Source of the DNA: Anomaloglossus baeobatrachus
Taxonomy: Eukaryota > Chordata > Amphibia > Anura > Aromobatidae
Direction of reading: 5' to 3'
DNA length: 64,000 nt
Assembly: GCF_048569485.1 (NCBI RefSeq)
Contig: NC_134357.1
Span: forward strand, 233,526,735-233,590,734
Notes under the pieces: generated by a model
Databases searched by the model: none
The model's input: the letters and a program-made list of their open reading frames with translations, nothing else
Told to the model about the DNA's origin: nothing
Position numbers and translations under genes: made by a program
Shown: piece by piece, positions 33,477 through 43,292 of the stretch
Layout of the letters: each line of letters begins with the position of its first letter
Numbering within the stretch: the stretch's first letter is position 1

Positions 33477-33872
33477 CTAAACAAACACCTCGTATTCCCT
33501 ATTAAGGCCCCTTGGCTCCAAGGTCTTCAGTGTATGTATCCAATACGCTTCTTTCTCTTTTAAGATGCGTATCCTACTGCCACCCCTGCGCATGGGGGGC
33601 ACATGTTCTATTATCTGATATTTCAATTGGGCAATAGTATGGCCAAGCGTGATGAAATGATGGGGTATCGGGAGGAGGGTCTGTTTACATCTTATCGTAG
33701 ATTTATGTTTGCTGATTCTGTCTCGGATATGTTGGGTAGTCTCCCCAACATATCCGAGACCACAGGGACATTTTATTAAATACACAACAAAAGAAGATTC
33801 GCATGTAAAAAAACCTTGAATCGGGAACACACGTCCCGATAATGGATGGGTGAATGTATCACCTTTAGTCAA
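33477..33872 (-). CDS. Penelope-like GIY-YIG endonuclease domain (left copy)
   Basis: 131 codons on the minus strand, downstream of the reverse transcriptase frame in the element's own direction. The GIY-YIG core is FVVYLIKCPCGLGYVGETTQ; YLI and YVG stand for the two signature motifs, and the conserved Arg follows in RDRISKHKSTIR. IKEKEAYWIHTLKTL-like sequence near the end carries the usual Glu. This nuclease nicks chromosomal DNA to prime reverse transcription. In this copy it is a frame separate from the reverse transcriptase, whereas in the right copy the two are continuous. Confidence 0.9.
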   Translation of the reverse strand: MTKGDTFTHPLSGRVFPIQGFFTCESSFVVYLIKCPCGLGYVGETTQHIRDRISKHKSTIRCKQTLLPIPHHFITLGHTIAQLKYQIIEHVPPMRRGGSRIRILKEKEAYWIHTLKTLEPRGLNREYEVFV

Positions 33873-34001
33873 ATTATTACACTGAATGCAATGATAGCAG
33901 GGAAAATTGTCCTTCCTGGGTGTACCTAGAAATGTCTGGCGAAGGACTCCTTTTTGGGAACCTACATCAGCCCTGAGTCCTAAATTATCTTTAAGATTCC
34001 T

Positions 34002-35705
34002 TTATCTCTTGTTACAGAAAAGAGGAGGTTCGGAGAACTCGTTTATGATAGGATAGGCTTTGTGTAAAAGTGGCCAGTGTCTGAAAATAATATTTTTGAC
34101 TAAAGGCAAGAATGGATGGTATGTATTAACACATGGTATCCTTACCGAGCCCTGTGTGACGTTAGACCGACGGGTATTGTTGGACCTGGCAACATCCTCA
34201 GGATAACCTCTGTTTAAGAATTTCAAAGTCATCTCATTAGATCTGATGTTACGTACATCAGGATCGGATACTATTCTTTCCACCCTTTTATGTTGAGAAA
34301 TGGGTAAGCCGTATTTCGTTTGTTTTGGGTGACAACTAGTGTAATGAAGAAGATTATTCCTATCTGTAGGCTTCACGTAAAGGTTTGTTTTTATGCATCC
34401 ATCGTCCATAAGGATGACCAGGGTATCAAGGAAGTTGATCTGATGAGGGTCCGAATGAATCGTAAATTTAAGGCCTGCTCTATAAGAGTTAATTTCATGA
34501 TGGAATTGGTTCAATGAGCTTATGCTACCATGCCAAATCGTGAAAATGTCATCTATATATCTATACCAAATTATGGCATGGCTGGTCCATAAGGGATGAC
34601 TATAGATGAACTCATCCTCAAAATGCGCCATATAAATGTTGGCATAGGGAGGCGCTAGGTTTGATCCCATAGCTGTGCCTTTTTTCTGTAAGAAAAATTG
34701 ATCCTGGAAAAGGAAAAAATTATTTTCCAGAACTAATTGCAGAAGTTCTTTACAGAAAGATTTCTGATTAATAGAAAGGGAGCTGAATTCTCTCAGAAAC
34801 CAGTCCACTGCTAAAAGGCCATCATGATGCTCGATGCTAGTGTATAGACTATTTACATCAAATGTGACAAGGAGGCTGCCTGGTGGAATAGACTCTAAAT
34901 GATTAAGATGGAACAGAAATTCTGAAGTGTCTTTCAAGAAAGATTTGATTTTGGGAAGCATTGGAGTTAAGATTTTTTCGACAGTAATGGCCAGAGGGGA
35001 GAGGACGGAATCTGTCGAGGCCACTATAGAACGACCTGGTGGCTGCTGAAGATTCATATGGATCTTAGGAAGGGTATATATGACAGGCGTAATGGGATGT
35101 GCTTTGATGAGGTATTCAGATAATTTCTCATCAATTGTTCCATTGTGCAGATATAAATCAACCAAGTGTCTAATAAGCGATTCTATATGGGATGTAGGGT
35201 CCCTGAAAATGGGTTGGTATGTGTCCCTATCTGCCAATTGACTTAGTATTTCCTGGATATAATAAGTTCTGTCCATCACCACAATGGCCCCTTCCTTATC
35301 CGCAGGTTTGATAACGATGCGTGAATTATTTTTAAGGTCCTGGATGGCCCTACTCTCCTCCGACGAGATATTGTGTCTAACTTTAAGTTTGCCTTCCTCA
35401 ATCGATTTGATGGTCTTATCACTATCATTTGTTACTAACGAGATATATGTTTCAATCGGATGGTGATTTCTAGGTGGATTAAAGGAACTAGAGTTCCTCA
35501 GGTTCAACCGTCTTAATTGAAACATATCCTCACGTGGTATAGCAATGGATTGGGTTGGTGTGGTATTCTCAATACCAAAATGTGCCTTTAGTCTAATTGT
35601 TCTAAAGAACCTTCTCAATTCCTGATCAAGATGAAAAGAATTGAAAGTAGGTGTAGGGCAAAAGGATAACCCTTTTTGGAGAACCTGCGATTCAATTGCA
35701 GACAA
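34002..35705 (-). CDS. Penelope-like reverse transcriptase (left copy)
   Basis: 567 codons, minus strand. The N-terminal part carries KPADKEGAIVVMD, the DKG-type motif of Penelope-like enzymes. Later come HPITPVIYTLPKIHM, LLVTFDVNSLYTSIEH (first catalytic Asp), KKGTAMGSNLAPPYANIYM, and IIWYRYIDDIFTIWHG with the catalytic pair DD. The C-terminal part (HYTSCHPKQTKYGLPISQHKR) is the thumb-like region typical of this family, whose nearest relative is telomerase reverse transcriptase. It copies the element RNA at a nicked target. About the usual length; the nuclease follows within 130 bp. Confidence 0.93.
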   Translation of the reverse strand: MSAIESQVLQKGLSFCPTPTFNSFHLDQELRRFFRTIRLKAHFGIENTTPTQSIAIPREDMFQLRRLNLRNSSSFNPPRNHHPIETYISLVTNDSDKTIKSIEEGKLKVRHNISSEESRAIQDLKNNSRIVIKPADKEGAIVVMDRTYYIQEILSQLADRDTYQPIFRDPTSHIESLIRHLVDLYLHNGTIDEKLSEYLIKAHPITPVIYTLPKIHMNLQQPPGRSIVASTDSVLSPLAITVEKILTPMLPKIKSFLKDTSEFLFHLNHLESIPPGSLLVTFDVNSLYTSIEHHDGLLAVDWFLREFSSLSINQKSFCKELLQLVLENNFFLFQDQFFLQKKGTAMGSNLAPPYANIYMAHFEDEFIYSHPLWTSHAIIWYRYIDDIFTIWHGSISSLNQFHHEINSYRAGLKFTIHSDPHQINFLDTLVILMDDGCIKTNLYVKPTDRNNLLHYTSCHPKQTKYGLPISQHKRVERIVSDPDVRNIRSNEMTLKFLNRGYPEDVARSNNTRRSNVTQGSVRIPCVNTYHPFLPLVKNIIFRHWPLLHKAYPIINEFSEPPLFCNKR

Positions 35706-35728
35706 ATTATAAGCAGATATATTATAAA

Positions 35729-36463
35729 CTAGGTTTGTTGTACCTGCGATCGCGTCTGAATCTGGTAAGGTGTTGCGGTTCCTGGGTTTCCTCTTACTGC
35801 GACGCGTCTTCCTCGCTGCTCTTGTCTTTGGCCTAAAAAACGAGTCTGGCGGGTGGAATAACGGTCACCGTCTGAGCTAGATGAAGAAGGATATCGGCTA
35901 TATGTAGTGGGTCGTCTGGGAATGTCATCCGCAAATTTCCACCGATATACACGTTCTTTAGAATAATCCTCTTGATCACGTAAAAATTTGGTTCTTTTCC
36001 TTTCTTGAAGTACTTTCTTGTATTCCGTGATAGTTTCTTTAGATTTGGCTTTGATCCTCTCCCAATCAGAAACAGGAATGGTATGGGCCAATTGTTCTTC
36101 GATTGATCGCACCTTAGAGCCCAACTCCTCAATTTCTTTCTGTAAATATTCAATGGTTAGGATGATAATATCCATTGAGCATTTGTTGACGATGCTCTCG
36201 AATTTACCACAATATTCGGAGTTATCAGAAAATAGGGTGGGTCTTAAGGACACCCTTAATCCCCTGGGTATCCTCTGTACTTTATGATATTCCGCTAACG
36301 TTGCACAATGTAACTCCAGTGCCATCTGCTTCTTTAGTTCCCTCTCATAGTCCCGAGAACGCACCTCCTCAGTGGGAACTGATAGGAAGGCATTAGGTAT
36401 ATTGACCTTAGACAAGATACTCGTCACTTCCTCGGTGTTGTAGGAGAAAGTCGTAAAAGACAT
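35729..36463 (-). CDS. Penelope-like ORF1-type protein (coiled coil, basic tail)
   Basis: 244 codons just upstream of the reverse transcriptase frame and separated from it by about 20 bp. The middle is helical and heptad-like (YLQKEIEELGSKVRSIEEQL, then ITEYKKVLQERKRTKFLRDQ). The tail is rich in Ser, Arg and Gln (YPSSSSSDGDRYSTRQTRF, GQRQEQRGRRVAVRG), which suggests RNA binding and self-association. Penelope-like elements often carry such a leading frame. Whether it is translated separately or fused cannot be told here. Confidence 0.75.
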   Translation of the reverse strand: MSFTTFSYNTEEVTSILSKVNIPNAFLSVPTEEVRSRDYERELKKQMALELHCATLAEYHKVQRIPRGLRVSLRPTLFSDNSEYCGKFESIVNKCSMDIIILTIEYLQKEIEELGSKVRSIEEQLAHTIPVSDWERIKAKSKETITEYKKVLQERKRTKFLRDQEDYSKERVYRWKFADDIPRRPTTYSRYPSSSSSDGDRYSTRQTRFLGQRQEQRGRRVAVRGNPGTATPYQIQTRSQVQQT

Positions 36464-36631
36464 ATGGACTCAAGATGTAGAGTTTCCAAGGAGCTCAGGT
36501 GAAAAAAATAGTCAATTAAGGTAAGATAAACCTGGCTCACTCAGTAAGTGGGTGCACGGAGAAAAATGAATTGTCAAATATAGCACAAAGCTCCGGCACA
36601 CTCCAAAAATTAGAGAAGAAAGTCGTATTTC

Positions 36632-38078
36632 TTCAGAATTTCTGTTCCATCTTAATCATTTAGAGTCTATTCCACCAGGCAGCCTCCTTGTCACATTTGA
36701 TGTAAATAGTCTATACACTAGCATCGAGCATCATGATGGCCTTTTAGCAGTGGACTGGTTTCTGAGAGAATTCAGCTCCCTTTCTATTAATCAGAAATCT
36801 TTCTGTAAAGAACTTCTGCAATTAGTTCTGGAAAATAATTTTTTCCTTTTCCAGGATCAATTTTTCTTACAGAAAAAAGGCACAGCTATGGGATCAAACC
36901 TAGCGCCTCCCTATGCCAACATTTATATGGCGCATTTTGAGGATGAGTTCATCTATAATCATCCCTTATGGACCAGCCATGCCATAATTTGGTATAGATA
37001 TATAGATGACATTTTCACGATTTGGCATGGTAGCATAAGCTCATTGAACCAATTCCATCATGAAATTAACTCTTATAGAGCAGGCCTTAAATTTACGATT
37101 CATTCGGACCCTCATCAGATCAACTTCCTTGATACCCTGGTCATCCTTATGGACGATGGATGCATAAAAACAGACCTTTACGTGAAGCCTACAGATAGGA
37201 ATAATCTTCTTCATTACACTAGTTGTCACCCAAAACAAACGAAATACGGCTTACCCATTTCTCAACATAAAAGGGTGGAAAGAATAGTATCCGATCCTGA
37301 TGTACGTAACATCAGATCTAATGAGATGACTTTGAAATTCTTAAACAGAGGTTATCCTGAGGATGTTGCCAGGTCCAACAATACCCGTCGGTCTAACGTC
37401 ACACAGGGCTCGGTAAAGATACCATGTGTTAATACATACCATCCATTCTCGCCTTTAGTCAAAAATATTATTTTCAGACACTGGCCACTTTTACACAAAG
37501 CCTATCCTATGATAAACGAGTTCTCCGAACCTCCTCTTTTCTGTAACAAGAGATCAAGGAATCTCAAAGATAATTTAGTCAGGGCTGATGTAGGTTCCCA
37601 AAAAGGAGTCCTTCGCCAGACATTTCTAGGTACACCCAGGAAGGGCAATTTTCCCTGCTATCATTGCATTCAGTGTAATAATTTGACTAAAGGTGATACA
37701 TTCACCCATCCATTATCGGGACGTGTGTTCCCGATTCAAGGTTTTTTTACATGCAAATCTTCTTTCGTTGTGTATTTAATAAAATGTCCCTGTGGTCTCG
37801 GATATGTTGGGGAGACTACCCAACATATCCAAGACAGAATCAGCAAACATAAATCTACGATAAGATGTAAACAGACCCTCCTCCCGATACCCCATCATTT
37901 CATCACGCTTGGCCATACTATTGCCCAATTGAAATATCAGATAATAGAACATGTGCCCCCCATGTGCAGGGGTGGCAAAAGGATACGCATCTTAAAAGAG
38001 AAAGAAGCGTATTGGATACATACACTGAAGACCTTGGAGCCAAGGGGCCTTAATAGGGAATACGAGGTGTTTGTTTAG
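36632..38078 (+). pseudogene. Penelope-like RT/GIY-YIG, 5'-truncated right copy
   Basis: The copy begins at 36,632 in the middle of the reverse transcriptase, just ahead of LLVTFDVNSLYTSIEH. From there one frame runs through YRYIDDIFTIWHG, the thumb and the GIY-YIG core (YLIKCPCGLGYVGETTQ) to the stop at 38,078; the longest frame with an ATG starts at 36,750. It is about 99 per cent identical to the left copy, with a few differences such as KTDLYVKP for KTNLYVKP. The N-terminal half of the enzyme is missing, so it is not functional alone. Confidence 0.9.
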
Positions 38079-39678
38079 ACAACACACAATTGATCTGTAT
38101 CCCTTTGCCGGTAATGTGTTTTGGACTATATAGGTTGAGCATCTTAAATGACTTTTTTATATATATCCCATGTCTGGGTTTATTGAATATATTTACATGT
38201 TCTTACTATGTCATTAGGATGCTCATGGTCTGTACTTATGTGTGTTTACATGTTCATAGCATGTATTTCTGCAAACCAGCTTAGTTCCCCTGTAGGCACC
38301 TGTATGAGTATCTACATGCAATTTTATACTTAGTCTTATAACTAAGTTTTTTTCAATCCTTGTGTTCATTTACTAATTCCTTATTTTTCCCTTCTCCAGG
38401 CTCCACTTGTCACCTGAATAATGTTCCGCTCATCAGGCACTATTGACTGGCATTGTCACCGTGTACACCCTTTGCCAGTATCACTACAGGACACTATCGG
38501 CGTCTATATTATCCTATTGAGATCACTGATTCACTGTTAATCCCCTCTCTGCTTCTGGTCTGTCTGCCGTGTGCTGCGTATGCGCCGCACAGTAATGTGC
38601 ATTGCGCAGGCGCGGCGTGCGTCTCACCGAGCAGTATGCTGTGTTCCACATCCCGGAAACAGGAAATGTGCACCTATGGTTCCCCCACCTTGTTTTATCC
38701 ATGCATCCGGTCGGTCTGCCGCGCGCCGCGCATGCGCCTGGCGGTGGCGCTCTCTGCGCATGCGCGGCTTGCGTTTCACCGACCGGATCGCTGCGTTCCA
38801 CTCCCAGGAAATGGGAAGTGGACGCTCCTCACCGCAATGATATAAATAGGTCTAGCACCTACAGACCTACACTCCCCTCTCTTAGATGTCACACCCTGAA
38901 CCACCACTGAAGGTATGTACAGGTTATCGTTCTTGCTCTGACACAGCTATTACTTCAATATGTGATTAACTAATGCTGTTTACATGCCCTTATGGATCCT
39001 TAGAGGCTCCTGGGAATTAGTATTGGCTATCGCTCATGTTCTGACACAGCTCTTACTGCAATATGCGACTAACTAATGTTGTTCACATGCACTTATGGAT
39101 CCTTAGAGGCTCCTGGGAATAAATATCCCTTTATGTTTCATGTAGTTTTTTCCTATAATCATATTGCCTATATGTGCAGTCTAGCTGACCAGTAGATTTT
39201 GGTATTAGCACCTGTAATCTCCTATAGCATTTAGCCCAAGTAATACTATTATTGTATTTCCCTTTGGAATCATTTGTTTGTCTTATTATGATCCCCAGGT
39301 TGAACATGTAGTTGCACTCTTGCATTTCCTTATACAATTTCTCTGCAGCCAGAGCACCTTCATTTCATTCAGATCTAATCTAAGTACGTTCACCTGTCAC
39401 CTCACTGATGTTGCACTTCTTTGTACGCAATTCCTATAACATGTATTATTCAATCTATTCCTATAGACTCTTGAAGAGCCTGGGGAGTGGTTTAACACGC
39501 GCATATAGCGCTCTCACTTATTTTCCCTTTGCTGGATATTCATCCTAATTCTTGATATAAGGTACTGGAAATTATATAGAAAGTTCTTGATCATTATATT
39601 TACATTCACTAATACTAATGATGCGATTACGCAAAAAATTCTTTTTGTCTAGATAAAAAGAGCCAATTTATCACTTCC

Positions 39679-40041
39679 TTGGACCATTATGTCCTTATTT
39701 CCGATATACAGTATTGCAAGGTAGATATTTATCCTGTGCCCTGGGAGCTTCTGGGTTCCCTCCTGGTCCCCGTACCCCCCAGTGGACCTAGACTGATCTT
39801 TCATGTCCTGTTTATGTTGAACTATTTTGTTTGTATTCTTACATTATTTTATGTCTCTCAGGTATACCACCTCATAAGCTGCCTTTATTTGATGCAACAA
39901 CCGTTGCCTAGCAAAACTTCAATTATTGACTGTGTTTTAGGTGGGTTGTACTGCAGTACTTTTCTCTTTTTTTCTCTCTTTTTTATGGTGTATGTCTCTT
40001 CTTATGTTGTGTGTCTTTTTTCTGTTGGAAATACGGATTGA
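39679..40041 (+). other. Same 120-codon frame in the right Penelope copy
   Basis: Identical translated frame to that at 31,514-31,876 (-). See that entry; likely non-coding 3' sequence. Confidence 0.25.
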
Positions 40042-40267
40042 TGTATCGAGACTTGAAATACTAGGATATCTCAGTTCTCACATTAAAATATTTAATTTGT
40101 GACCCCTAATCATGTACATATAAATACCTTCCTGGATGCATGAATCACGTGCTAAATATTCTCTAGTGAACATATCATGTATGTAATTATAATTGTGTGA
40201 ACACATTTCTTATGTACACTGTGTAAAATAATGTTTTTTCTTTTCTGTTATTATTGTTTATCAGAAT

Positions 40268-40310
40268 GTCCTTGACAAAGACCTAAATTAAGGTTGAAAC
40301 GTTGGACTTT
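40268..40310 (+). ncRNA. Possible degenerate hammerhead-ribozyme-like motif at the Penelope 3' end
   Basis: Reads cttgacaaagacctaaatta then aggttgaaacgttgg. A short stem acct/aggt is followed by GAAAC, the second half of a hammerhead core. The first half, normally CUGAUGA, is here a poor match (UUGACAA). The counterpart in the left copy is at 31,249-31,284 (-). Hammerhead motifs are known in Penelope-like elements, which is why I note it; a functional ribozyme is doubtful. Confidence 0.3.
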
Positions 40311-40457
40311 TTCTATACACAAGTTAAATAAAATATACCTCAGAAATACGACTTTCCTCTCTAATTTTTGGAGTGTGCCGGAGCTTTGTGCTATATTTGA
40401 CAATTCATTTTTATCCATGCACCCACTTACTGAGTGAGCCAGGTTTATCTTACCTTA

Positions 40458-40980
40458 ACTGGTGTAGGCCTGTCCCTCCCAGAAGCCTGGTACTACCCAC
40501 AAGACATAACTTTCAGACCAATTTTGGAGTCTCAACATTCTAAATCCTTTCAGACAGACAGCATCAGTACAGTACATCAGATAGTACAGTAGGAACAATT
40601 GCCCCCCTCCCCATAGGACGTTAAAACAGTAGGGAGGTACGGTCCATGCAACACACAGGCTGTGGGACAGTAATTTAATTTGAAAAATGAAGACATGCCT
40701 GAGTGACTAGTGTAGGCCTTCATTTTTCAAATTAAAATGTCGTCCCAGCCTGTGTGTCGAATGGACCATACCTCCGTGCTGTTTTAACGCCCTATGTGGA
40801 GGGGGAAATTGATGGTACTGTACTGCTGTCTGCCTGAAAGGATTTTGAAGGTCAAGACTCCAAAATAGGTCTGAAACTAATGTGTTGTGGGTAGTGTCAG
40901 GCTTCTGGGACCAAGAGGCCTACACCTGTCACTGTAGCAGGTCTCAATTTTTCAAATGAAAATGCCAGCCCACAGCCTGT
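40458..40980. repeat. 220-bp repeat: a direct unit followed by an inverted unit
   Basis: 40,458-40,710 is a unit in the same direction as 15,378-15,990, ending tgactagtgtaggcc. From about 40,711 the sequence turns round: ttcatttttcaaattaaaat, cctgtgtgtcgaatggacc, tactgtactgctgtctgcct and gaggcctacacctgtcact are reverse complements of the direct unit. This edge is thus a long imperfect inverted repeat and may mark one end of the old element. Confidence 0.75.
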
Positions 40981-41185
40981 GTGTGGGGGGCTTACATTTT
41001 TTGGCCACACCATACTCCCTTATGCGGCAACCCTCTAACCTCAATGACACAAGCTCCTGGACCTCCCAAAAATATGGTAACACCAATTGTTTGGTTTTTT
41101 TTCAATGCTTCTTGTGCAGTTTAATGAATTTTCCTATGGTTATCAATACTATGTCTGTCAGTATTCTCTATGAGCTTTTGTTATG
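40981..41185. other. Spacer before the LINE, nothing recognised
   Basis: About 200 bp of unassigned sequence between the inverted repeat unit and the truncation point of the LINE. Confidence 0.5.
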
Positions 41186-43272
41186 GTGAAGCAAAGTTTG
41201 ATCAGCTTAGAGAAGACCTTCGCCAAATTGATTGGGACAATGTCCTCAAAAATGGGAGCACAAAAAATAAGTGGGAGATTTTTAAATCGGTATTAAACAC
41301 CCACTGCGAGCGAGCCATACTATACGGAAATAAAAGGGCTAGGAACAGGAGAAAACCAATGTGGCTAAATAAGGATGTAAAAGGGGCAATGAATAATAAG
41401 AAAAAGGCATTTAAAAAGCTAAAACAAGAAGGCAGCGAAGAAGCATTAAAAATATATAGAGAAAAAAATAAAATGTGTAAAAAACAAATACATTTAGCAA
41501 AAGTAGAAACTGAGAGACTCATTGCTAAGGAAAGCAAAACAAATCCCAAACTATTCTTTAATTATATAAACAGAAAAAAGATTAAAATTGATGGTGTTGG
41601 CCCTTTAAAGAATAATGAGGGTAAAATCATAGAAAGCGATGTGGGAAAAGCAAATGTTTTAAATACTTTTTTCTCAACTGTGTTCACACAGGAAAAGCAT
41701 ATGCCACGGGAAATGCAGAGTGATCACGTAAACGCTTCATTAAGTATGACCTGCCTAACCCAGGAAGAAGTGCAGAACCGACTTAGTAACATTAAAATTG
41801 ACAAATCACCAGGCCCTGATGGCATTCACCCTCGGGTATTAAGGGAGTTAAGTAATGTGATAGACAGGCCTCTATTCCTTATATTTAAAGACTCTATAGA
41901 AACTGGGTCTGTTCCACTGGATTGGCGGCTAGCAAATGTGGTACCAATTTTCAAAAAAGGGTGTAAAAGGGAACCTGGAAACTATAGGCCGGTAAGCTTA
42001 ACATCTGTTGTGGGTAAAATGTTTGAAGGGTTTTTAAGGGATACTATTATGGAATGTCTCAATGTTAATAATTGTTTAACTCGATATCAACATGGATTTA
42101 TGAAGGATCGCTCCTGTCAAACTAACCTGATCAGCTTCTATGAGGATGTAAGCTCTCACATGGACCGAGGAGAATCATTGGATGTCATTTATCTCGACTT
42201 CGGTAAAGCATTTGACACTGTCCCACATAAAAGACTGCTAAGTAAAATGAGAAAGCTTGGGCTCGGGGAAAATGTGTGTAGATGGGTAGGTAGCTGGCTT
42301 AGTGGTAGAAAACAAAGAGTGGTTATTAATGGCGCATACTCAGATTGGGCCAGGGTTACTAGTGGGGTGCCACAGGGGTCTGTATTGGGCCCCCTACTAT
42401 TTAATATATTTATTAATGATCTGGTGGATGGTTTACAGAGTAAAATATCAGTATTTGCAGATGATACAAAACTATGTAAGGTAGTTAACACAAAGGAGGA
42501 CAGTTTGCAACTACAGATGGATTTGAGTAAATTGGAGAATTGGGCTGAAAAATGGCAAATGAGGTTTAACACAGATAAGTGTAAGGTTATGCACATGGGA
42601 AGGACAAACAGATGCTACGATTACTTACTAAATGGGAAACCGCTGGGGAAATCAGACATGGAAAAAGACTTAGGCATTTTAGTCAATAAGAAGCTAAATT
42701 GGAGTGCCCAGTGTCAGGCAGCAGCCACCAAAGCAAATAGGGTGATGGGATGCATTAGAAGAGGTCTGGGGTCACGAGATGAAAACATCATTCTCCCTCT
42801 GTACAAGTCACTCGTCAGACCACACTTGGAGTATTGTGTGCAATTTTGGGCGCCGGTGCTCAAGAAAGACATTACTGAACTTGAAAGGGTTCAGAGGCGG
42901 GCTACTAAAATAATAAATGGAGTGGGTGCATTAGAATACACGGAAAGGTTATCAAAATTAGGTCTATTTACTCTAGAAAAGAGAAGACTTAGGGGAGACC
43001 TAATAAATATGTACAAATATATCAGAGGGCCATATAGAGATCTCTCCCATGATCTGTTTGTACCAAGGACTATGACAAGAACAAGGGGGAATTCTCTTCG
43101 ATTGGAGGAAAGGAAATTCCTACATCAGCATAGAAGAGGGTTCTTCACGGTAAGAGCAGTGAGGCTCTGGAACTCTCTTCCTGAGGAAGTGGTGATGGCC
43201 AACTCACTGAAAGAATTTAAGAGAGGAATGGATGCTTTTCTTGATAGCAAAAGTATAGAAGGTTATAAATAG
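41170..43272 (+). CDS. LINE reverse transcriptase (CR1-like), open but lacking endonuclease
   Basis: 700 codons, open throughout; the first few codons and the ATG belong to flanking sequence. An N-terminal basic linker (KPMWLNKDVKGAMNNKKKAF) leads to reverse transcriptase motifs: DKSPGPDGIHPRVL, NYRPVSLTSVVGKMFE, QHGFMKDRSCQTNL, DVIYLDFGKAFDTVPH (first Asp), SGVPQGSVLGPLLFNIFIND and the catalytic VFADDTKLC. The C-terminal part follows, with LVRPHLEYCVQFWAP and RAVRLWNSLPEEVV. It would copy LINE RNA by target-primed reverse transcription, but without its endonuclease and promoter it is a dead fragment. The lack of stops over 2.1 kb suggests a recent insertion. Confidence 0.88.
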   Translation: MSFCYGEAKFDQLREDLRQIDWDNVLKNGSTKNKWEIFKSVLNTHCERAILYGNKRARNRRKPMWLNKDVKGAMNNKKKAFKKLKQEGSEEALKIYREKNKMCKKQIHLAKVETERLIAKESKTNPKLFFNYINRKKIKIDGVGPLKNNEGKIIESDVGKANVLNTFFSTVFTQEKHMPREMQSDHVNASLSMTCLTQEEVQNRLSNIKIDKSPGPDGIHPRVLRELSNVIDRPLFLIFKDSIETGSVPLDWRLANVVPIFKKGCKREPGNYRPVSLTSVVGKMFEGFLRDTIMECLNVNNCLTRYQHGFMKDRSCQTNLISFYEDVSSHMDRGESLDVIYLDFGKAFDTVPHKRLLSKMRKLGLGENVCRWVGSWLSGRKQRVVINGAYSDWARVTSGVPQGSVLGPLLFNIFINDLVDGLQSKISVFADDTKLCKVVNTKEDSLQLQMDLSKLENWAEKWQMRFNTDKCKVMHMGRTNRCYDYLLNGKPLGKSDMEKDLGILVNKKLNWSAQCQAAATKANRVMGCIRRGLGSRDENIILPLYKSLVRPHLEYCVQFWAPVLKKDITELERVQRRATKIINGVGALEYTERLSKLGLFTLEKRRLRGDLINMYKYIRGPYRDLSHDLFVPRTMTRTRGNSLRLEERKFLHQHRRGFFTVRAVRLWNSLPEEVVMANSLKEFKRGMDAFLDSKSIEGYK

Positions 43273-43280
43273 CATAATCT
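41186..43280 (+). mobile_element. CR1-like LINE, 5'-truncated
   Basis: A non-LTR retrotransposon fragment. Homology begins near 41,190 in the linker upstream of the reverse transcriptase, so the apurinic-type endonuclease and ORF1 are missing, as usual for LINE insertions. Just after the stop the sequence changes to a second, related LINE at about 43,293, so this copy's own 3' tail is absent. The wording of the motifs (LEYCVQFWAP, LEKRRLRGDL, WNSLPEEVV) is close to CR1 in other vertebrates; L2 or Rex1 membership cannot be excluded without a tree. Confidence 0.88.
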
Positions 43281-43292
43281 TACAGGTAGATA

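Larger units (their letters stand above)
31180..40457. mobile_element. Penelope-like retroelement: full-length minus copy joined head to head with a truncated plus copy
   Basis: 9,278 bp flanked by a 14-bp target duplication, actggtgtaggcct (31,166-31,179 and 40,458-40,471). The left part, 31,180-36,631, is a full copy on the minus strand: leader, ORF1-like frame, reverse transcriptase, GIY-YIG endonuclease, long 3' region. The right part, 36,632-40,457, is a plus-strand copy that starts inside the reverse transcriptase and is almost identical to the reverse complement of 31,180 to about 34,925. The same terminal motif (actccaaaaattagagaag) occurs at 31,180 and near 36,597, so the full copy has short direct terminal repeats. 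The right copy runs on past that motif into about 79 bp matching the leader at 36,515-36,600. Tandem, truncated and inverted pseudo-LTR arrangements of this kind are known for Penelope-like elements. Confidence 0.9.

Noticed and set aside
31180-40457. Penelope palindrome as an assembly or cloning artefact
   Set aside because: The arms differ at scattered positions, and a 14-bp target duplication encloses the whole; an artefact would give identical arms and no outer duplication. Long reads would still be welcome.
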